Assembly: GCF_035605935.1 (NCBI RefSeq)
Contig: NZ_DATNGK010000104.1
Location: forward strand, 1-64,000
Reading direction: 5' to 3'
Source of the DNA: Actinocrinis sp035605935
GTDB taxonomy: Bacteria; Actinomycetota; Actinomycetes; Streptomycetales; Catenulisporaceae
Length of the DNA: 64,000 nt
In this document: in pieces, positions 33,368-42,338 of the stretch
Layout of the letters: each line of letters starts with the position of its first letter
How positions within the stretch are numbered: the stretch's first letter is position 1
Program-made: the position numbers and the translations under genes
Notes under the pieces: model-generated
Seen by the model: the letters and a program-made list of their open reading frames with translations, nothing else
The model's database searches: none
Told to the model about the DNA's origin: nothing

Positions 33368-35031
33368 CCCGCAGCCCCGGAACTGGCGCCCGTGCGCTGC
33401 GCCCGTGGCTCACCGCGCCGCCGGTCGAGAGCGGGCGGCGCGCCGGCCGGACCGCAGGCGAGCACGTAGTCGGCGGCGTCGTTCAGCGCGAGCAGCGCCG
33501 CCGCCGCGAGGTCGCGTCCGACGCCGACGGTGCGCCAGGCGCGTGCGCCCAACCCGAACCGGATCAGCACCCTGGTCGCCGGCTGTCCGTCGTCGTCCGT
33601 CGTGATCGGCCGCGACTCGTGGTCGAGGAGTTCGAGCGCCTCTATACCGGGCACGACCGGGGTCAGCGCCGCGCACAACGCCTGGAACAGGGCCCTGACA
33701 GGCTCGTCGGCGACTCCGCTGGTGGTCACCGTGCGCCCATCCCGGTCGACCCGCAGCACCGCGCGGGTCGAGGTCGCGGACCGGTCCCAGGAGCCGGAGG
33801 TGGACAGCCACCAGGCGCTGATGTCGAACACGCGGGGCATCGGTTGATCGGCCAGGTGCTCTCGCAGCAGCAATTCGAAGGACGCGTCCGCGGACTCCAC
33901 GGCGTACCCGAGCCGGCCGAGCTCCTTGATCCGCAGCATCGCCCGGTTGACTCGCTCATCGGACGCGCGCACGGTGTAGCCGAGCTCGCGGGCCTTGAGC
34001 TCGATCGAGGAGCGGCCGCCGAGATCGGAGACCAGCACCCGGCTGCGGTTGCCGAACCGCTCCGGTTCAATATGCTGATAAAGGCTTGGATCGAGCCGGA
34101 CCGCCGAGGCGTGCAGCCCGCCCTTGTGCGCGAAAGCCGACGCGCCAACATACGGAGCCGAGGAGAGCACCGGGGCCGCGGCCAGTTCGCCGATTTCGTG
34201 CGCGGTGCGCGCCATACCGGCCAGCTGCGCGGGGGAGAGCAGCTCGTGCCCCTCCTTGACCACCAGGTTCGCCACGACGCTGAACAAGTTCGCGTTGCCG
34301 CAGCGCTCGCCGTATCCGTTTGCGGTGCCCTGCACCTGCCCGGCACCCGCGCCGATCGCGAGCAGCGAATTGGCGACCGCGCAACCGGCGTCGTCATGGC
34401 AGTGGATGCCGACAGCAAGGCCGCGTTCCGTCGCGACGGCGACGATCTCGGCCAGCTGCGTCGGCAGCGTGCCGCCGTTGGTGTCGCAGAGCACTACCTT
34501 CTCCGCTCCGGCATCGATCGCAGCCTCGGCGACGGCGAGCGCATAAGCGCGATTGGCCCGGTACCCGTCGAAGAAGTGCTCGGCGTCCACGAAGACCCTG
34601 CGGCCCTGCGCGATCAGTTGACGCACCGAGTCGCGGATCATCCGCAGGTTCTCGGCCAGCGTCGTGCGCAGCGCGATCTCGACATGCCGGTCGTGGCTCT
34701 TGGCCACCAGGGTCACCACGGGTGTCCGAGCGTCGAGCAGCGCGCGGATCTGCGGATCGTTACCAGCGTCGCCCTCTGGTCGCCGGGTCGCGCCGAAGGC
34801 GGCGAGCTGAGCGTGCGCGAGCGTCAGCTCCCGTTCGGCGCGCTGGAAGAAATCCGTGTCCAGGGGAACGGCGCCGGGCCAGCCGGCCTCGATGAAGTCC
34901 ACCCCGAACGCGTCGAGCCGGCGGGCGACGGCCAGCTTGTCCGCGACGGTCAGCGCCAGGCCTTCCTGCTGTACCCCGTCGCGCAGGGTCGTGTCATAGA
35001 TCTGCACCGCTCGGCGGTTGTTCGCGGCCAT
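33364..35031 (-). CDS. cimA: (R)-citramalate synthase, CimA type
   Basis: A 555-residue HMGL-like protein. IYDTTLRDG (10-18) followed by FIEAGWPGAVPLDTDFF identifies the CimA branch rather than isopropylmalate or homocitrate synthases; the metal-binding HxH is in GIHCHDD, and ANGYGERCGNANL is typical. The C-terminal LeuA-like allosteric domain is present. CimA joins pyruvate and acetyl-CoA to give citramalate, leading to 2-oxobutyrate and from there to propionyl- or 2-methylbutyryl-type units. In this operon it probably feeds starter-unit supply. It is 14 bp from the racemase and overlaps the pseudo-AT. Confidence 0.9.
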   Translation of the reverse strand: MAANNRRAVQIYDTTLRDGVQQEGLALTVADKLAVARRLDAFGVDFIEAGWPGAVPLDTDFFQRAERELTLAHAQLAAFGATRRPEGDAGNDPQIRALLDARTPVVTLVAKSHDRHVEIALRTTLAENLRMIRDSVRQLIAQGRRVFVDAEHFFDGYRANRAYALAVAEAAIDAGAEKVVLCDTNGGTLPTQLAEIVAVATERGLAVGIHCHDDAGCAVANSLLAIGAGAGQVQGTANGYGERCGNANLFSVVANLVVKEGHELLSPAQLAGMARTAHEIGELAAAPVLSSAPYVGASAFAHKGGLHASAVRLDPSLYQHIEPERFGNRSRVLVSDLGGRSSIELKARELGYTVRASDERVNRAMLRIKELGRLGYAVESADASFELLLREHLADQPMPRVFDISAWWLSTSGSWDRSATSTRAVLRVDRDGRTVTTSGVADEPVRALFQALCAALTPVVPGIEALELLDHESRPITTDDDGQPATRVLIRFGLGARAWRTVGVGRDLAAAALLALNDAADYVLACGPAGAPPALDRRRGEPRAQRTGASSGAAG

Positions 35032-35045
35032 CTCTCTCCTCCGTG

Positions 35046-36098
35046 TCACGGCACGTGCTGTGCGGCCGCCGCGGCGCGGGACGGGTCGTCCAGGAAGCGC
35101 GGCGCCGCGGCCGGCAGTCGTAAACCCGCCTCGTCGCGGTAGGTGCCTCGGGCGCGATGGTGCGGGTGCTCGGCCGCCTCGGCGAGGCTGAGCACCGGGG
35201 TGACGCAGGCTTCGGTGCCGTCGAACCGGCCGGCCCATGAATCCCGGTCCGCCGTGGCGAAGCGCAGTGCGAACTGGCGGCGCAGCGCGGGCCACTGGGC
35301 CGGGTCGTCGCGGTCGGGCAGCTGCTCGGGATCGAGCCCGAGCCCGCGCACGAACTGCCGATAGAACCGTTCCTCCAGCGCGCCCACCGCGACGTGGCGG
35401 CCGTCCGCGCAGGTGTACACGGTGTAGAAAGGGGCGCCGCCGTCGAGCAGATTGCGCCCGCGCCCGCGGCTCCACAGCCCGGCGCCTTCCATCGCGGCGA
35501 GCATCGTGAGCAGGCTGGCGGTGCCGTCCACGATCGCGGCGTCGATCACCCGGCCGATCCCGGTGGTGCGCTGCTCGAGCACCGCGGCCAGCACGCCGAC
35601 CGCGAGCGGCAGCGCCCCGCCGGCGAAGTCCCCGACCAGGTTCAGCGGCACCACCGGATCGCCGCCCTCAGGGCCGATCGCGTCGAGCGCCCCGGACAGT
35701 GCCAGGAAGTTGATGTCGTGGCCCGGGGCGTGAGCCAGCGGGCCGTCCTGCCCCCAGCCGGTCATCCGTCCGTAGACCAGCCCCGGATTGCGCTCATGAC
35801 ACGCGCGCGGGCCGAAGCCGAGCCGCTCGGCCACCCCGGGCCGGAAGCCTTCGAGCAGCACATCGCTGTCCTCGACGAGGCTCAGCAGCCGGGCCAGTGC
35901 GTCCGGCTGCTTCAGGTCCAGAGCCACCCGGCGCCGGCCCCGGTCAATGCCGCGGTGCCAAGCGGCGAACGGCTGCTCGCCGTCCGCCCGGTCGATCCGC
36001 ACCACTTCGGCGCCGAGGTCCGCCAGCAGCATCGCCGCGTAGGGAACGGGACCGATCGCGGCGAGTTCCAGGACGCGCAATCCGTGCAGCGGGCTCAT
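35046..36098 (-). CDS. alpha-methylacyl-CoA racemase (family III CoA-transferase fold)
   Basis: A 350-residue AMACR/MCR-type protein. GLRVLELAAIGPVPYAAMLL opens it, and the catalytic residues of the mycobacterial enzyme are all present one position later: His127 (GHDINF), Asp157 (LVGDFAG) and Glu242 (GALEERFY). It inverts the 2-methyl centre of 2-methylacyl-CoA thioesters. Together with citramalate synthase it points to an alpha-methyl-branched starter such as 2-methylbutyryl-CoA whose configuration must be adjusted. A CoA-transferase acting on citramalate is an alternative, but the racemase residues favour AMACR. Confidence 0.88.
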   Translation of the reverse strand: MSPLHGLRVLELAAIGPVPYAAMLLADLGAEVVRIDRADGEQPFAAWHRGIDRGRRRVALDLKQPDALARLLSLVEDSDVLLEGFRPGVAERLGFGPRACHERNPGLVYGRMTGWGQDGPLAHAPGHDINFLALSGALDAIGPEGGDPVVPLNLVGDFAGGALPLAVGVLAAVLEQRTTGIGRVIDAAIVDGTASLLTMLAAMEGAGLWSRGRGRNLLDGGAPFYTVYTCADGRHVAVGALEERFYRQFVRGLGLDPEQLPDRDDPAQWPALRRQFALRFATADRDSWAGRFDGTEACVTPVLSLAEAAEHPHHRARGTYRDEAGLRLPAAAPRFLDDPSRAAAAAQHVP

Positions 36099-36242
36099 GT
36101 CCGGAGTGTGGGATGCCCGGCTCGACTCCCGCTGGAGGACGCCGCGCCGCGCCCGCGCGGGAAGGCCCGCTCCACCGGTGCTAGAGGCCGCTTCAGGACA
36201 CTGCCCCGACCAGGACCGCGGCTCGTGAGGAAGGACTTGAAC

Positions 36243-37805
36243 ATGACGACGACGCAGCTGGTGGGCGAGGTCCCGGCGCGTTACCGCCGACAGGCCCTGC
36301 GGTGGTCGGTGGCCGACGGCGCCGGCGGTGACAGCGGTCTGCAGCAGACCGAGGTCGAGGTACCGCTTGACTACACAGACCCGCAAGGCGAGAGCATCAG
36401 GATCGTCGTCGGGCGCATACCGGCGCTCGATCCGGCGCGGCGGCGCGGCACGCTCGTCGCGCTCAACGGCGGTCCCGGCGGCAACCAGGGGCTCGGCCGT
36501 TTCAGCCCGCTGCGATACGCGGGCACCCCGGTGCACCAGGTGTACGACCTGGTCGGCTTCGATCCGCGCGGCTGGGGCCTGTCGGCGCCGCTGCTGCGGG
36601 AACTGGTCGCGGCCAAGGCGCCGTGGTCCTCCCGGCCGGCGGACGAGGACTTCGCACAGATAGCGCTCGACATGAAGGCGACCGAGGAGGGCGCGGCGCG
36701 GGCCGGCGGGCAGCTCAGGGCCCATATCACCACCCGCAACATCGCGCGCGACCTCGATCTGATCCGCGAGGCGCTGGGCGAGGAGAAGATCAGCTACCTG
36801 GGATACGCCTTCGGCAGCTATCTCGGCTCGGTCTACGGCAGCATGTTCGGCACCCGGCTGGATCGGCACGTCTTCGACTCCTGCGTTGATCCGGCGGCCA
36901 TCTGGCGGGCGCAGTACACCACGCAGGCGATCGCGATCCGGCGCAACGTCGACGCCTGGGCCGCCTGGGCCGGCGAGCGCGACGGCGTGTTCGCGCTCGG
37001 CTCGGACGCCGCGGCGGTCATCACGACCGTCGAGCGGGTCGCCGCGGCGCTGGCGGTCAAGCCGGTGGGCGGAGTCGATCGCACCGCCTTCGACGGGGCG
37101 GTCGGCAACGGCGCGACGCACCGGCCGCTGTGGGATCAGCTCGCGTATACCGTCGCCGCGCTGCGAGACGCGAACCCCGCCGGCGCCGCGACCGCCTGGC
37201 TGTTCGCCGCGCCAGACGGCGACCAGCCGAAGCCGGGTGACACGCACGCGCCGGGCGTCGTCGAGGCCATCACCTGCGAGGGCGACTGGTCTGAGGACCT
37301 TGAGTTGTACTTCCGGGACATGCGCGAATACCGCGATCGCTACCCCTACGGCTACGGCGTCTCGCGGGTGCAACCGTGGGTGGCGACGTTCCGCGCAGAC
37401 AAGCCGCGTGAGCCGCTGACCGAGCTGCGCCGCGCGCATTACGCCCCGGGCCTGATCGTGCACGCCGAGGGCAACACCAACCTGAACTATCCCGGCGGCC
37501 GGGACATGGCCGCGCACCTCGGCGACCGCCTGATCACCATCGCCGACGACGGCTCCAACGAGGTTTTCGGCGTGCGCGGCAACGCGCAGGTCGAGTCGCT
37601 GGTGGCCGCGTACCTCGTCGACGGGGTACTGCCGGAAGCCGACGTGGTCGTGCCCGGCACGCCGCGGCCCGACATTCCGGCCGGCGCCCGGGCCGAGCGC
37701 CCCGCGGCTCCGGACGCCGAAGCGGTCAAGCGCTACCTCACCCGCTATCGCGCGGCCACCGATCCGCGTAGCGGCGCGGCTGACGACCCCTCCGCATCCG
37801 CTTGA
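36243..37805 (+). CDS. alpha/beta-hydrolase-fold protein, TAP-like, catalytic triad lost (copy 2)
   Basis: A 520-residue paralogue of the protein at 3226-4776; they share LDPARRRGT, NGGPGG, LVGFDPRGWG and APWSSRPAD in order. The nucleophile elbow reads GYAFG (187-191) with Ala189 where Ser is expected. The lid Asp position reads GNTNL, and the His position lies within DDGSNEVFG. The losses match copy 1 site by site, so they predate the duplication or were selected twice. It is divergent from the racemase operon; GAGGAAGGA precedes the ATG. Function unknown; a non-hydrolytic catalytic or binding role is likely because both copies are otherwise well preserved. Confidence 0.86.
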   Translation: MTTTQLVGEVPARYRRQALRWSVADGAGGDSGLQQTEVEVPLDYTDPQGESIRIVVGRIPALDPARRRGTLVALNGGPGGNQGLGRFSPLRYAGTPVHQVYDLVGFDPRGWGLSAPLLRELVAAKAPWSSRPADEDFAQIALDMKATEEGAARAGGQLRAHITTRNIARDLDLIREALGEEKISYLGYAFGSYLGSVYGSMFGTRLDRHVFDSCVDPAAIWRAQYTTQAIAIRRNVDAWAAWAGERDGVFALGSDAAAVITTVERVAAALAVKPVGGVDRTAFDGAVGNGATHRPLWDQLAYTVAALRDANPAGAATAWLFAAPDGDQPKPGDTHAPGVVEAITCEGDWSEDLELYFRDMREYRDRYPYGYGVSRVQPWVATFRADKPREPLTELRRAHYAPGLIVHAEGNTNLNYPGGRDMAAHLGDRLITIADDGSNEVFGVRGNAQVESLVAAYLVDGVLPEADVVVPGTPRPDIPAGARAERPAAPDAEAVKRYLTRYRAATDPRSGAADDPSASA

Positions 37806-37830
37806 ACCGCGGCGGAATTCCGATCCCGGC

Positions 37831-37849
37831 GCGCCGCAGCCTGCGGCGC
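37831..37849 (+). terminator. Possible terminator after the second TAP-like gene
   Basis: An 8-bp stem (37831-37838 with 37842-37849) with a 3-nt loop lies 25 bp after the stop codon. Confidence 0.4.
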
Positions 37850-37927
37850 CCGGGGCGGAAGAGTCACGATATGCCCGATTGTTCGCCCGACCGGCCGCGG
37901 CGTGCTCACTCGGACGGCAACGGGTGT

Positions 37928-37945
37928 TCGAGGAGCCTTCGAGAA
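37928..37945 (+). promoter_or_regulatory. Candidate SARP operator upstream of the FAAL operon
   Basis: TCGAGGA (37928) and TCGAGAA (37939) start exactly 11 bp apart in the 250-bp gap before the FAAL gene. Both heptamers share TCGAG, making this one of the best matches in the window. Confidence 0.5.
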
Positions 37946-38055
37946 TACGGACACATACTCCGAACTATGAGGCCCGACGGCCTCGGCGCCGCACACACGG
38001 GACATTCGCCGCCCGGCGCCGGAGCAGGGCCCACCGACGGGACAGGGGGACGGAG

Positions 38056-39846
38056 ATGACCGGACACCGAAGCTTCACCGAGCTGGTGCGGCGGCACGCC
38101 GCGAACCGGCCCAGCCGAGACGCGCTCGTCGTGGTGGACGAGACCGGCGGGATCCGGCGGATCGGTTACGCGCGGCTGGACCGCGAGTCGCGAACCCTCG
38201 CCGCGTGGCTGCACATCCACGGCGCGACGGGCGAACGCGTACTGATTCAGCAGCCTGACGCTCATCAGTTCGCCGTGTCGCTGCTCGGCTGCCTCTACGC
38301 GGGGGCGATCGCCGTGCCCGGCCCCAACCCCGGCGGCCTGCGCCACGCGGAGCGCAGAGTACTCGGGATCGTGCGCGACGCCGCGGTGCGCTTCGTGCTG
38401 ACCGACGGGCGCAACGCCGGCGCGGCCAGTCAGGCGCTCGCGCTCGGCGGCTACGGAGAGATCACCTGCGTGGCGACGGACACGCTGCTGGGTCTGCCGT
38501 CCGCTCCGGAGCCCTCCGACTGGCGCATGCCCGCGTTCGGCCCGGACGCCATCGCGCTGCTGCAATACACCTCCGGCTCCTCCGGTGACCCGCGCGGTGT
38601 AGTGGTGCGGCACGCCAACCTGCTGGCCAACCAGGCCGCCATCCAGCAGCTGCTGCGCACCACCCCGGACACCGCGATCGGCGGCTGGCTGCCGCTGCAC
38701 CATGACATGGGCCTGATCGGGCAGCTGCTGCACCCGCTGTGGCTCGGCGCCACCAGCGTCCTGATGTCCCCGATCTCCTTCGCCAAGCGCCCGGCCGACT
38801 GGCTGCGGCTGATCTCCGAGCACCGCCTGGCCGTGTCCGCGGCCCCGAACTTCGGCTACGACCTGTGCCTGCGCAAGATCACCGACGAGCAGCTGTCCGG
38901 GGTGGACCTCAGCGAGTGGCGCTGCGCCGTCAACGGCGGCGAACCGGTGCGCCCGGAGACCATGCGCCGGTTCGCCGAGCGATTCGCCCCGTTCGGGCTG
39001 CGGTCCACGGCGCTGCGGGCAGGTTACGGCCTGGCCGAGGCGACGCTGATGGTCTCGTGCAGCGCGGGCGGCCAGGGCGCGCCCGCCGTCGAAGCCGACC
39101 GTGCGGCGCTGGAACAGCGACGGCTCTGGCCGGCGGCGGCCAACCGGCCGAGCCGGACACTCAGCAGCTGCGGCCGAGTGCACGGACTCGAAGTGCGGAT
39201 CGTGGATCCGGAGAGCGGCACCGAACTGGCCGAAGGCGCGGTCGGCGAGGTCTGGCTGCGCGGCCCGAGCATCGCCTCCGGCTACTGGGGCCGCCCGAGG
39301 GAGAGCGCGGAGGGCTTCGACGCATGCACCGCGGACGACGAGAGCGGCTTCCTGCGCACCGGCGACCTCGGCTTCCTGAAGGACCGCGAACTGTACGTCA
39401 CCGGCCGTATCAGTGATCTGATCATCGTGGCGGGGCGCAACCTGCACCCTCAGGATCTCGAGCAGTCGATCCAGCGGGTCAGCGCCCTGTTCGGCGCCGG
39501 AGTCGCCTTCCCGGTCGAATCGGACCGCGAGCACGTGGTGCTGGTCCAGGAGGTGCGCCCGGCCTCCGTGGGCGGCGAGGCCGACCTGGCCGAGCTGGCG
39601 ACCGCGGTGCGCGAACGGGTGTCCGCGGAATTCGCGGTGCAGGCCGCCGGGGTCGTACTGGTGCGACCGGGCACGGTTCGCCGCACCACCAGCGGCAAGC
39701 TCGCGCGCAGCGCGGTTCGCTCGCTGTTCCTCGAGGACCGGCTCGAGCCGCTGCTCGAACTGGTCGATCCCAAGGTCCGGCAGTTGGTGCGCACCAAGGG
39801 CCGGGCACGCACGGCCGGCGGATCGGCCCGAAGGGAGGCGGCGTGA
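38056..39846 (+). CDS. fatty-acyl-AMP ligase (FAAL-type)
   Basis: A 596-residue ANL adenylating enzyme. The ATP motif is YTSGSSGDPRG, and LPLHHDMGLIGQLL is the FAAL/long-chain signature; LRTGDLGFLKDRELYVTGR and a C-terminal Lys in TSGKL follow. FAALs activate a free acid as acyl-AMP and load it onto an ACP without CoA. The ACP gene overlaps its stop codon, so that ACP is the likely acceptor. The operon would prime the type II PKS with an unusual starter acid. The ATG at 38056 has GGGGACGGAG upstream. Confidence 0.93.
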   Translation: MTGHRSFTELVRRHAANRPSRDALVVVDETGGIRRIGYARLDRESRTLAAWLHIHGATGERVLIQQPDAHQFAVSLLGCLYAGAIAVPGPNPGGLRHAERRVLGIVRDAAVRFVLTDGRNAGAASQALALGGYGEITCVATDTLLGLPSAPEPSDWRMPAFGPDAIALLQYTSGSSGDPRGVVVRHANLLANQAAIQQLLRTTPDTAIGGWLPLHHDMGLIGQLLHPLWLGATSVLMSPISFAKRPADWLRLISEHRLAVSAAPNFGYDLCLRKITDEQLSGVDLSEWRCAVNGGEPVRPETMRRFAERFAPFGLRSTALRAGYGLAEATLMVSCSAGGQGAPAVEADRAALEQRRLWPAAANRPSRTLSSCGRVHGLEVRIVDPESGTELAEGAVGEVWLRGPSIASGYWGRPRESAEGFDACTADDESGFLRTGDLGFLKDRELYVTGRISDLIIVAGRNLHPQDLEQSIQRVSALFGAGVAFPVESDREHVVLVQEVRPASVGGEADLAELATAVRERVSAEFAVQAAGVVLVRPGTVRRTTSGKLARSAVRSLFLEDRLEPLLELVDPKVRQLVRTKGRARTAGGSARREAA

Positions 39847-40190
39847 ACGCGCGAATGCTCACCCTCGCGCCAGAGCAGCGCGAGGCCGCGCTGCGCGAAT
39901 GGCTGGTGCACCGGCTGGCCAGATACCTGGGCCGGCTGGACATCGATCCGCTGGTCCCGCTCGCCGAGTACGGCATCGACTCCCTGGTCGCGCTGAACCT
40001 CTACGGCGATGTGGAGGAGGAACTCGGCCTGCCGGTCGACGTGACCGTGGTGCTCGACTACCCGACCGTGGCCGCGCTGGCGGAGCATCTGTCGCAGCAG
40101 GCTGATGACAGCCGCGCGCAATCGGGCACGATCGCGCCCGGCGGCACGCCGCCGCGCGACGGGCGAAACTCAGAAAGGAGCCGACCGTGA
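39843..40190 (+). CDS. acyl carrier protein (starter-loading)
   Basis: A 115-residue ACP with the phosphopantetheine site GIDSL (Ser47). A disordered, charged C-terminal tail of about 25 residues follows the four-helix part. It starts with GTG overlapping the FAAL stop and ends overlapping the AT-ACP gene. It is distinct from the chain-elongation ACP at 56025-56288 and probably receives the starter from the FAAL. Confidence 0.9.
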   Translation: MNARMLTLAPEQREAALREWLVHRLARYLGRLDIDPLVPLAEYGIDSLVALNLYGDVEEELGLPVDVTVVLDYPTVAALAEHLSQQADDSRAQSGTIAPGGTPPRDGRNSERSRP

Positions 40191-41431
40191 ACGCAAGCAT
40201 CGACCGCTCCGGGCCCCGGATCGCCTTCGCGTTCACCGGGCAGGGCGCGCAATACCCGGGCATGACCGCCCGGCTCTACCTCGGGCACGACGGCTACCGC
40301 CGCCACCTGGACGCAGCTGCCGAGGCGCTGCGCCCGTACACCGGCACCTCGGTCACCGATCTGATCGTGCGTGGTGACCTGAGAGTCCATCAGACCGGGT
40401 TCACCCAGCCGACCATGTTCGCCATCGAGTACGCCCTGGCCGCCACCTTGCTGGACGCGGGGATCAGGCCGGTGGCGGTCATCGGCCACAGCATCGGCGA
40501 GTTCGCCGCCTCCGTCGTCGCCGGAGGGCTCTGCCTTGACGACGCGGCGCTCCTGGTCGCGGTACGCGGCGCCTACATGCAATACCTGCCGAGCGGTGGC
40601 GGCATGCTGGCGGTGCGCGCCGCGCCGGAGGAACTCGAACACTTCGTGCAGCGGTCGGCGAAGGTCGGCTTCGGCGCCTTCAACGGACCGCGCGCCACGG
40701 TGCTCTCCGGCGACCTCGGCGCCCTCGAACACATCCACGACGAGCTGACCCGGCGCAAGGTGGCGGCCCGGCTGCTCCAGGTCTCGCACGGCTTCCACTC
40801 GCCGCTGATGCAGCCGATGCTCCAGCGCTTCGCCCGGGTCGCCTCGCGGGTGCCGCCGAACCCGCCGAAGCTGGCGTTCTACTCCACCGTGCGCGGCCGC
40901 AGGCTGCTGAACGAGGCTCTGGGCGCGCTCTACTGGACCGAGCACATCAGCGCCCCGGTGCGGTTCGCGCAGGCCGCGCAGCGGCTGCTCGCGGAGCAAA
41001 GCCTTGACATGGTGCTCGAGATCGGCCCGAAGCCGGTGCTGACGAACCTGGTCAAGGCGCTGGCCGGGGACGACGGCCCGGCCTGCGTGCCGGTGTGCCG
41101 CAGCGAGGACACCGACGCGGCCGCGCTGGTGGCGCTGATCGCCGAACTGCTGCCGCATGAGGCCTTGGATGACGACCCGGTGCGCGAGGCGGTCTACTCC
41201 GCGGTCTCCCGCCTGGTCAACGATCCGTGTGCGCGCATCGGACCCGACGTAGCGCTGCGCGGCGACCTCGGATTCGACTCGGTGATGGTCATGCAGCTGA
41301 CTTACCAGCTGGAGCAACGGCTGCCCGCGCTTGGCAAGCTGTCGCTGCCGGACATGCTCGACAGCATCGTGACGCCCGCGACCCTGGTGGAATACCTACG
41401 CGGCCAGCTGTCCGCCGGTCTGGTCGCGTGA
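40187..41431 (+). CDS. malonyl-transferase-ACP fusion protein
   Basis: A 414-residue protein: an AT domain (about 10-320) with an intact GHSIGE nucleophile motif (His101, Ser102) and catalytic His204, then a C-terminal carrier domain with Ser365 in GFDSVMVMQL. Free-standing AT-ACP didomains are uncommon in type II systems. It may transfer an acyl unit from CoA or the upstream ACP to its own carrier. It is the functional paralogue of the pseudo-AT at 32246-33367. GTG start with AAGGAG upstream. Confidence 0.92.
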   Translation: MNASIDRSGPRIAFAFTGQGAQYPGMTARLYLGHDGYRRHLDAAAEALRPYTGTSVTDLIVRGDLRVHQTGFTQPTMFAIEYALAATLLDAGIRPVAVIGHSIGEFAASVVAGGLCLDDAALLVAVRGAYMQYLPSGGGMLAVRAAPEELEHFVQRSAKVGFGAFNGPRATVLSGDLGALEHIHDELTRRKVAARLLQVSHGFHSPLMQPMLQRFARVASRVPPNPPKLAFYSTVRGRRLLNEALGALYWTEHISAPVRFAQAAQRLLAEQSLDMVLEIGPKPVLTNLVKALAGDDGPACVPVCRSEDTDAAALVALIAELLPHEALDDDPVREAVYSAVSRLVNDPCARIGPDVALRGDLGFDSVMVMQLTYQLEQRLPALGKLSLPDMLDSIVTPATLVEYLRGQLSAGLVA

Positions 41432-42288
41432 TGGCCGGGGTGGGCCCCGGGGGCGCGGCCGGCGGGCCGCTCGGCCGTCCGCTGCTGATCGAGGGTCCTG
41501 ATGGACCGTGGGAGCTGGTGCGCCGGCGGCTGGCCGAGGCCGGCGGGGTGATGGTGTACGGCCGGCTGGACGACTGGCTGCCGGGCGACCCGGACGACCC
41601 GCGGCTGCGGCTGCTGCTCGGCCGCGATTGGGCGCGCGCGCAACGTATGACGCACCGGCACATCCGCTCCCGGTTCGTCGCGGCACGGCTCCTGCTCAAG
41701 CACGCGGCCGCCGCGGTGATCGAGACTCGGCCGGAGCTGCTCGACCTGGCCTACAAGCCGGGCGGGCGACCGTATCTGCGCGGCTGCGACCAGATCGACA
41801 TCAGTTTGAGCCACACCGACGAGCTGCTGGTCGTCGGGATCACCAGGCGTGGCCGTATCGGAGTCGACGTCGAGCTGGCCGACCGCCCGATGTCGGGCAC
41901 CGGCACCGAGGATCAGGCCTGTACTCCGTACGAGCTGACGATGCTGAACGCGATGGCGGCGAACCGCCGCAATGGCGCGCTGGTGCGGCTGTGGACGCTG
42001 AAAGAGGCCTACAGCAAGGCGATCGGGCAGGGGCTGCGGTTCCAGTTCACCGAGTTCGGGTTCCGGCTCGGCGACCCGCGCGCCCGGGTGCTGCGGCCGG
42101 ACGGTTCGCCCGGGACCGGCGACGAGTGGACCTTCGGCACCTGCGCGGTCGATCGGCGCTACACGGTCAGCGTCGCGCTGTTCGACGCGGGCTTCGGCGA
42201 CACCGTGGACACCGCGGCCGGCACGATGCTGGACCCGGGTCTGTTCGAGGCGCTGACCGGGGCCCGCCGGGTCCCGGCCGCCGCGTGA
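41431..42288 (+). CDS. 4'-phosphopantetheinyl transferase (Sfp type)
   Basis: A 285-residue Sfp-type PPTase. LAYKPGGRPYL, IGVDVELADR (Mg2+-binding Asp-x-Glu) and LWTLKEAYSKAIGQGL are its diagnostic motifs. It converts the three carrier proteins of the cluster to holo form. Its ATG overlaps the stop of the AT-ACP gene by one base, ending this four-gene operon. A dedicated PPTase next to the loading machinery suggests the starter ACP domains are poor substrates for the housekeeping enzyme; that is inference. Confidence 0.94.
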   Translation: MAGVGPGGAAGGPLGRPLLIEGPDGPWELVRRRLAEAGGVMVYGRLDDWLPGDPDDPRLRLLLGRDWARAQRMTHRHIRSRFVAARLLLKHAAAAVIETRPELLDLAYKPGGRPYLRGCDQIDISLSHTDELLVVGITRRGRIGVDVELADRPMSGTGTEDQACTPYELTMLNAMAANRRNGALVRLWTLKEAYSKAIGQGLRFQFTEFGFRLGDPRARVLRPDGSPGTGDEWTFGTCAVDRRYTVSVALFDAGFGDTVDTAAGTMLDPGLFEALTGARRVPAAA

Positions 42289-42338
42289 TCGCGCTATCGC
42301 CCGATCCGGCCGTCACGTGATCCCGCGACGGCGGCCGG

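Noticed and set aside
42289..42338. Terminator between the PPTase and response regulator genes
   Set aside because: The repeats there pair only imperfectly and overlap the regulator's coding end; not convincing.
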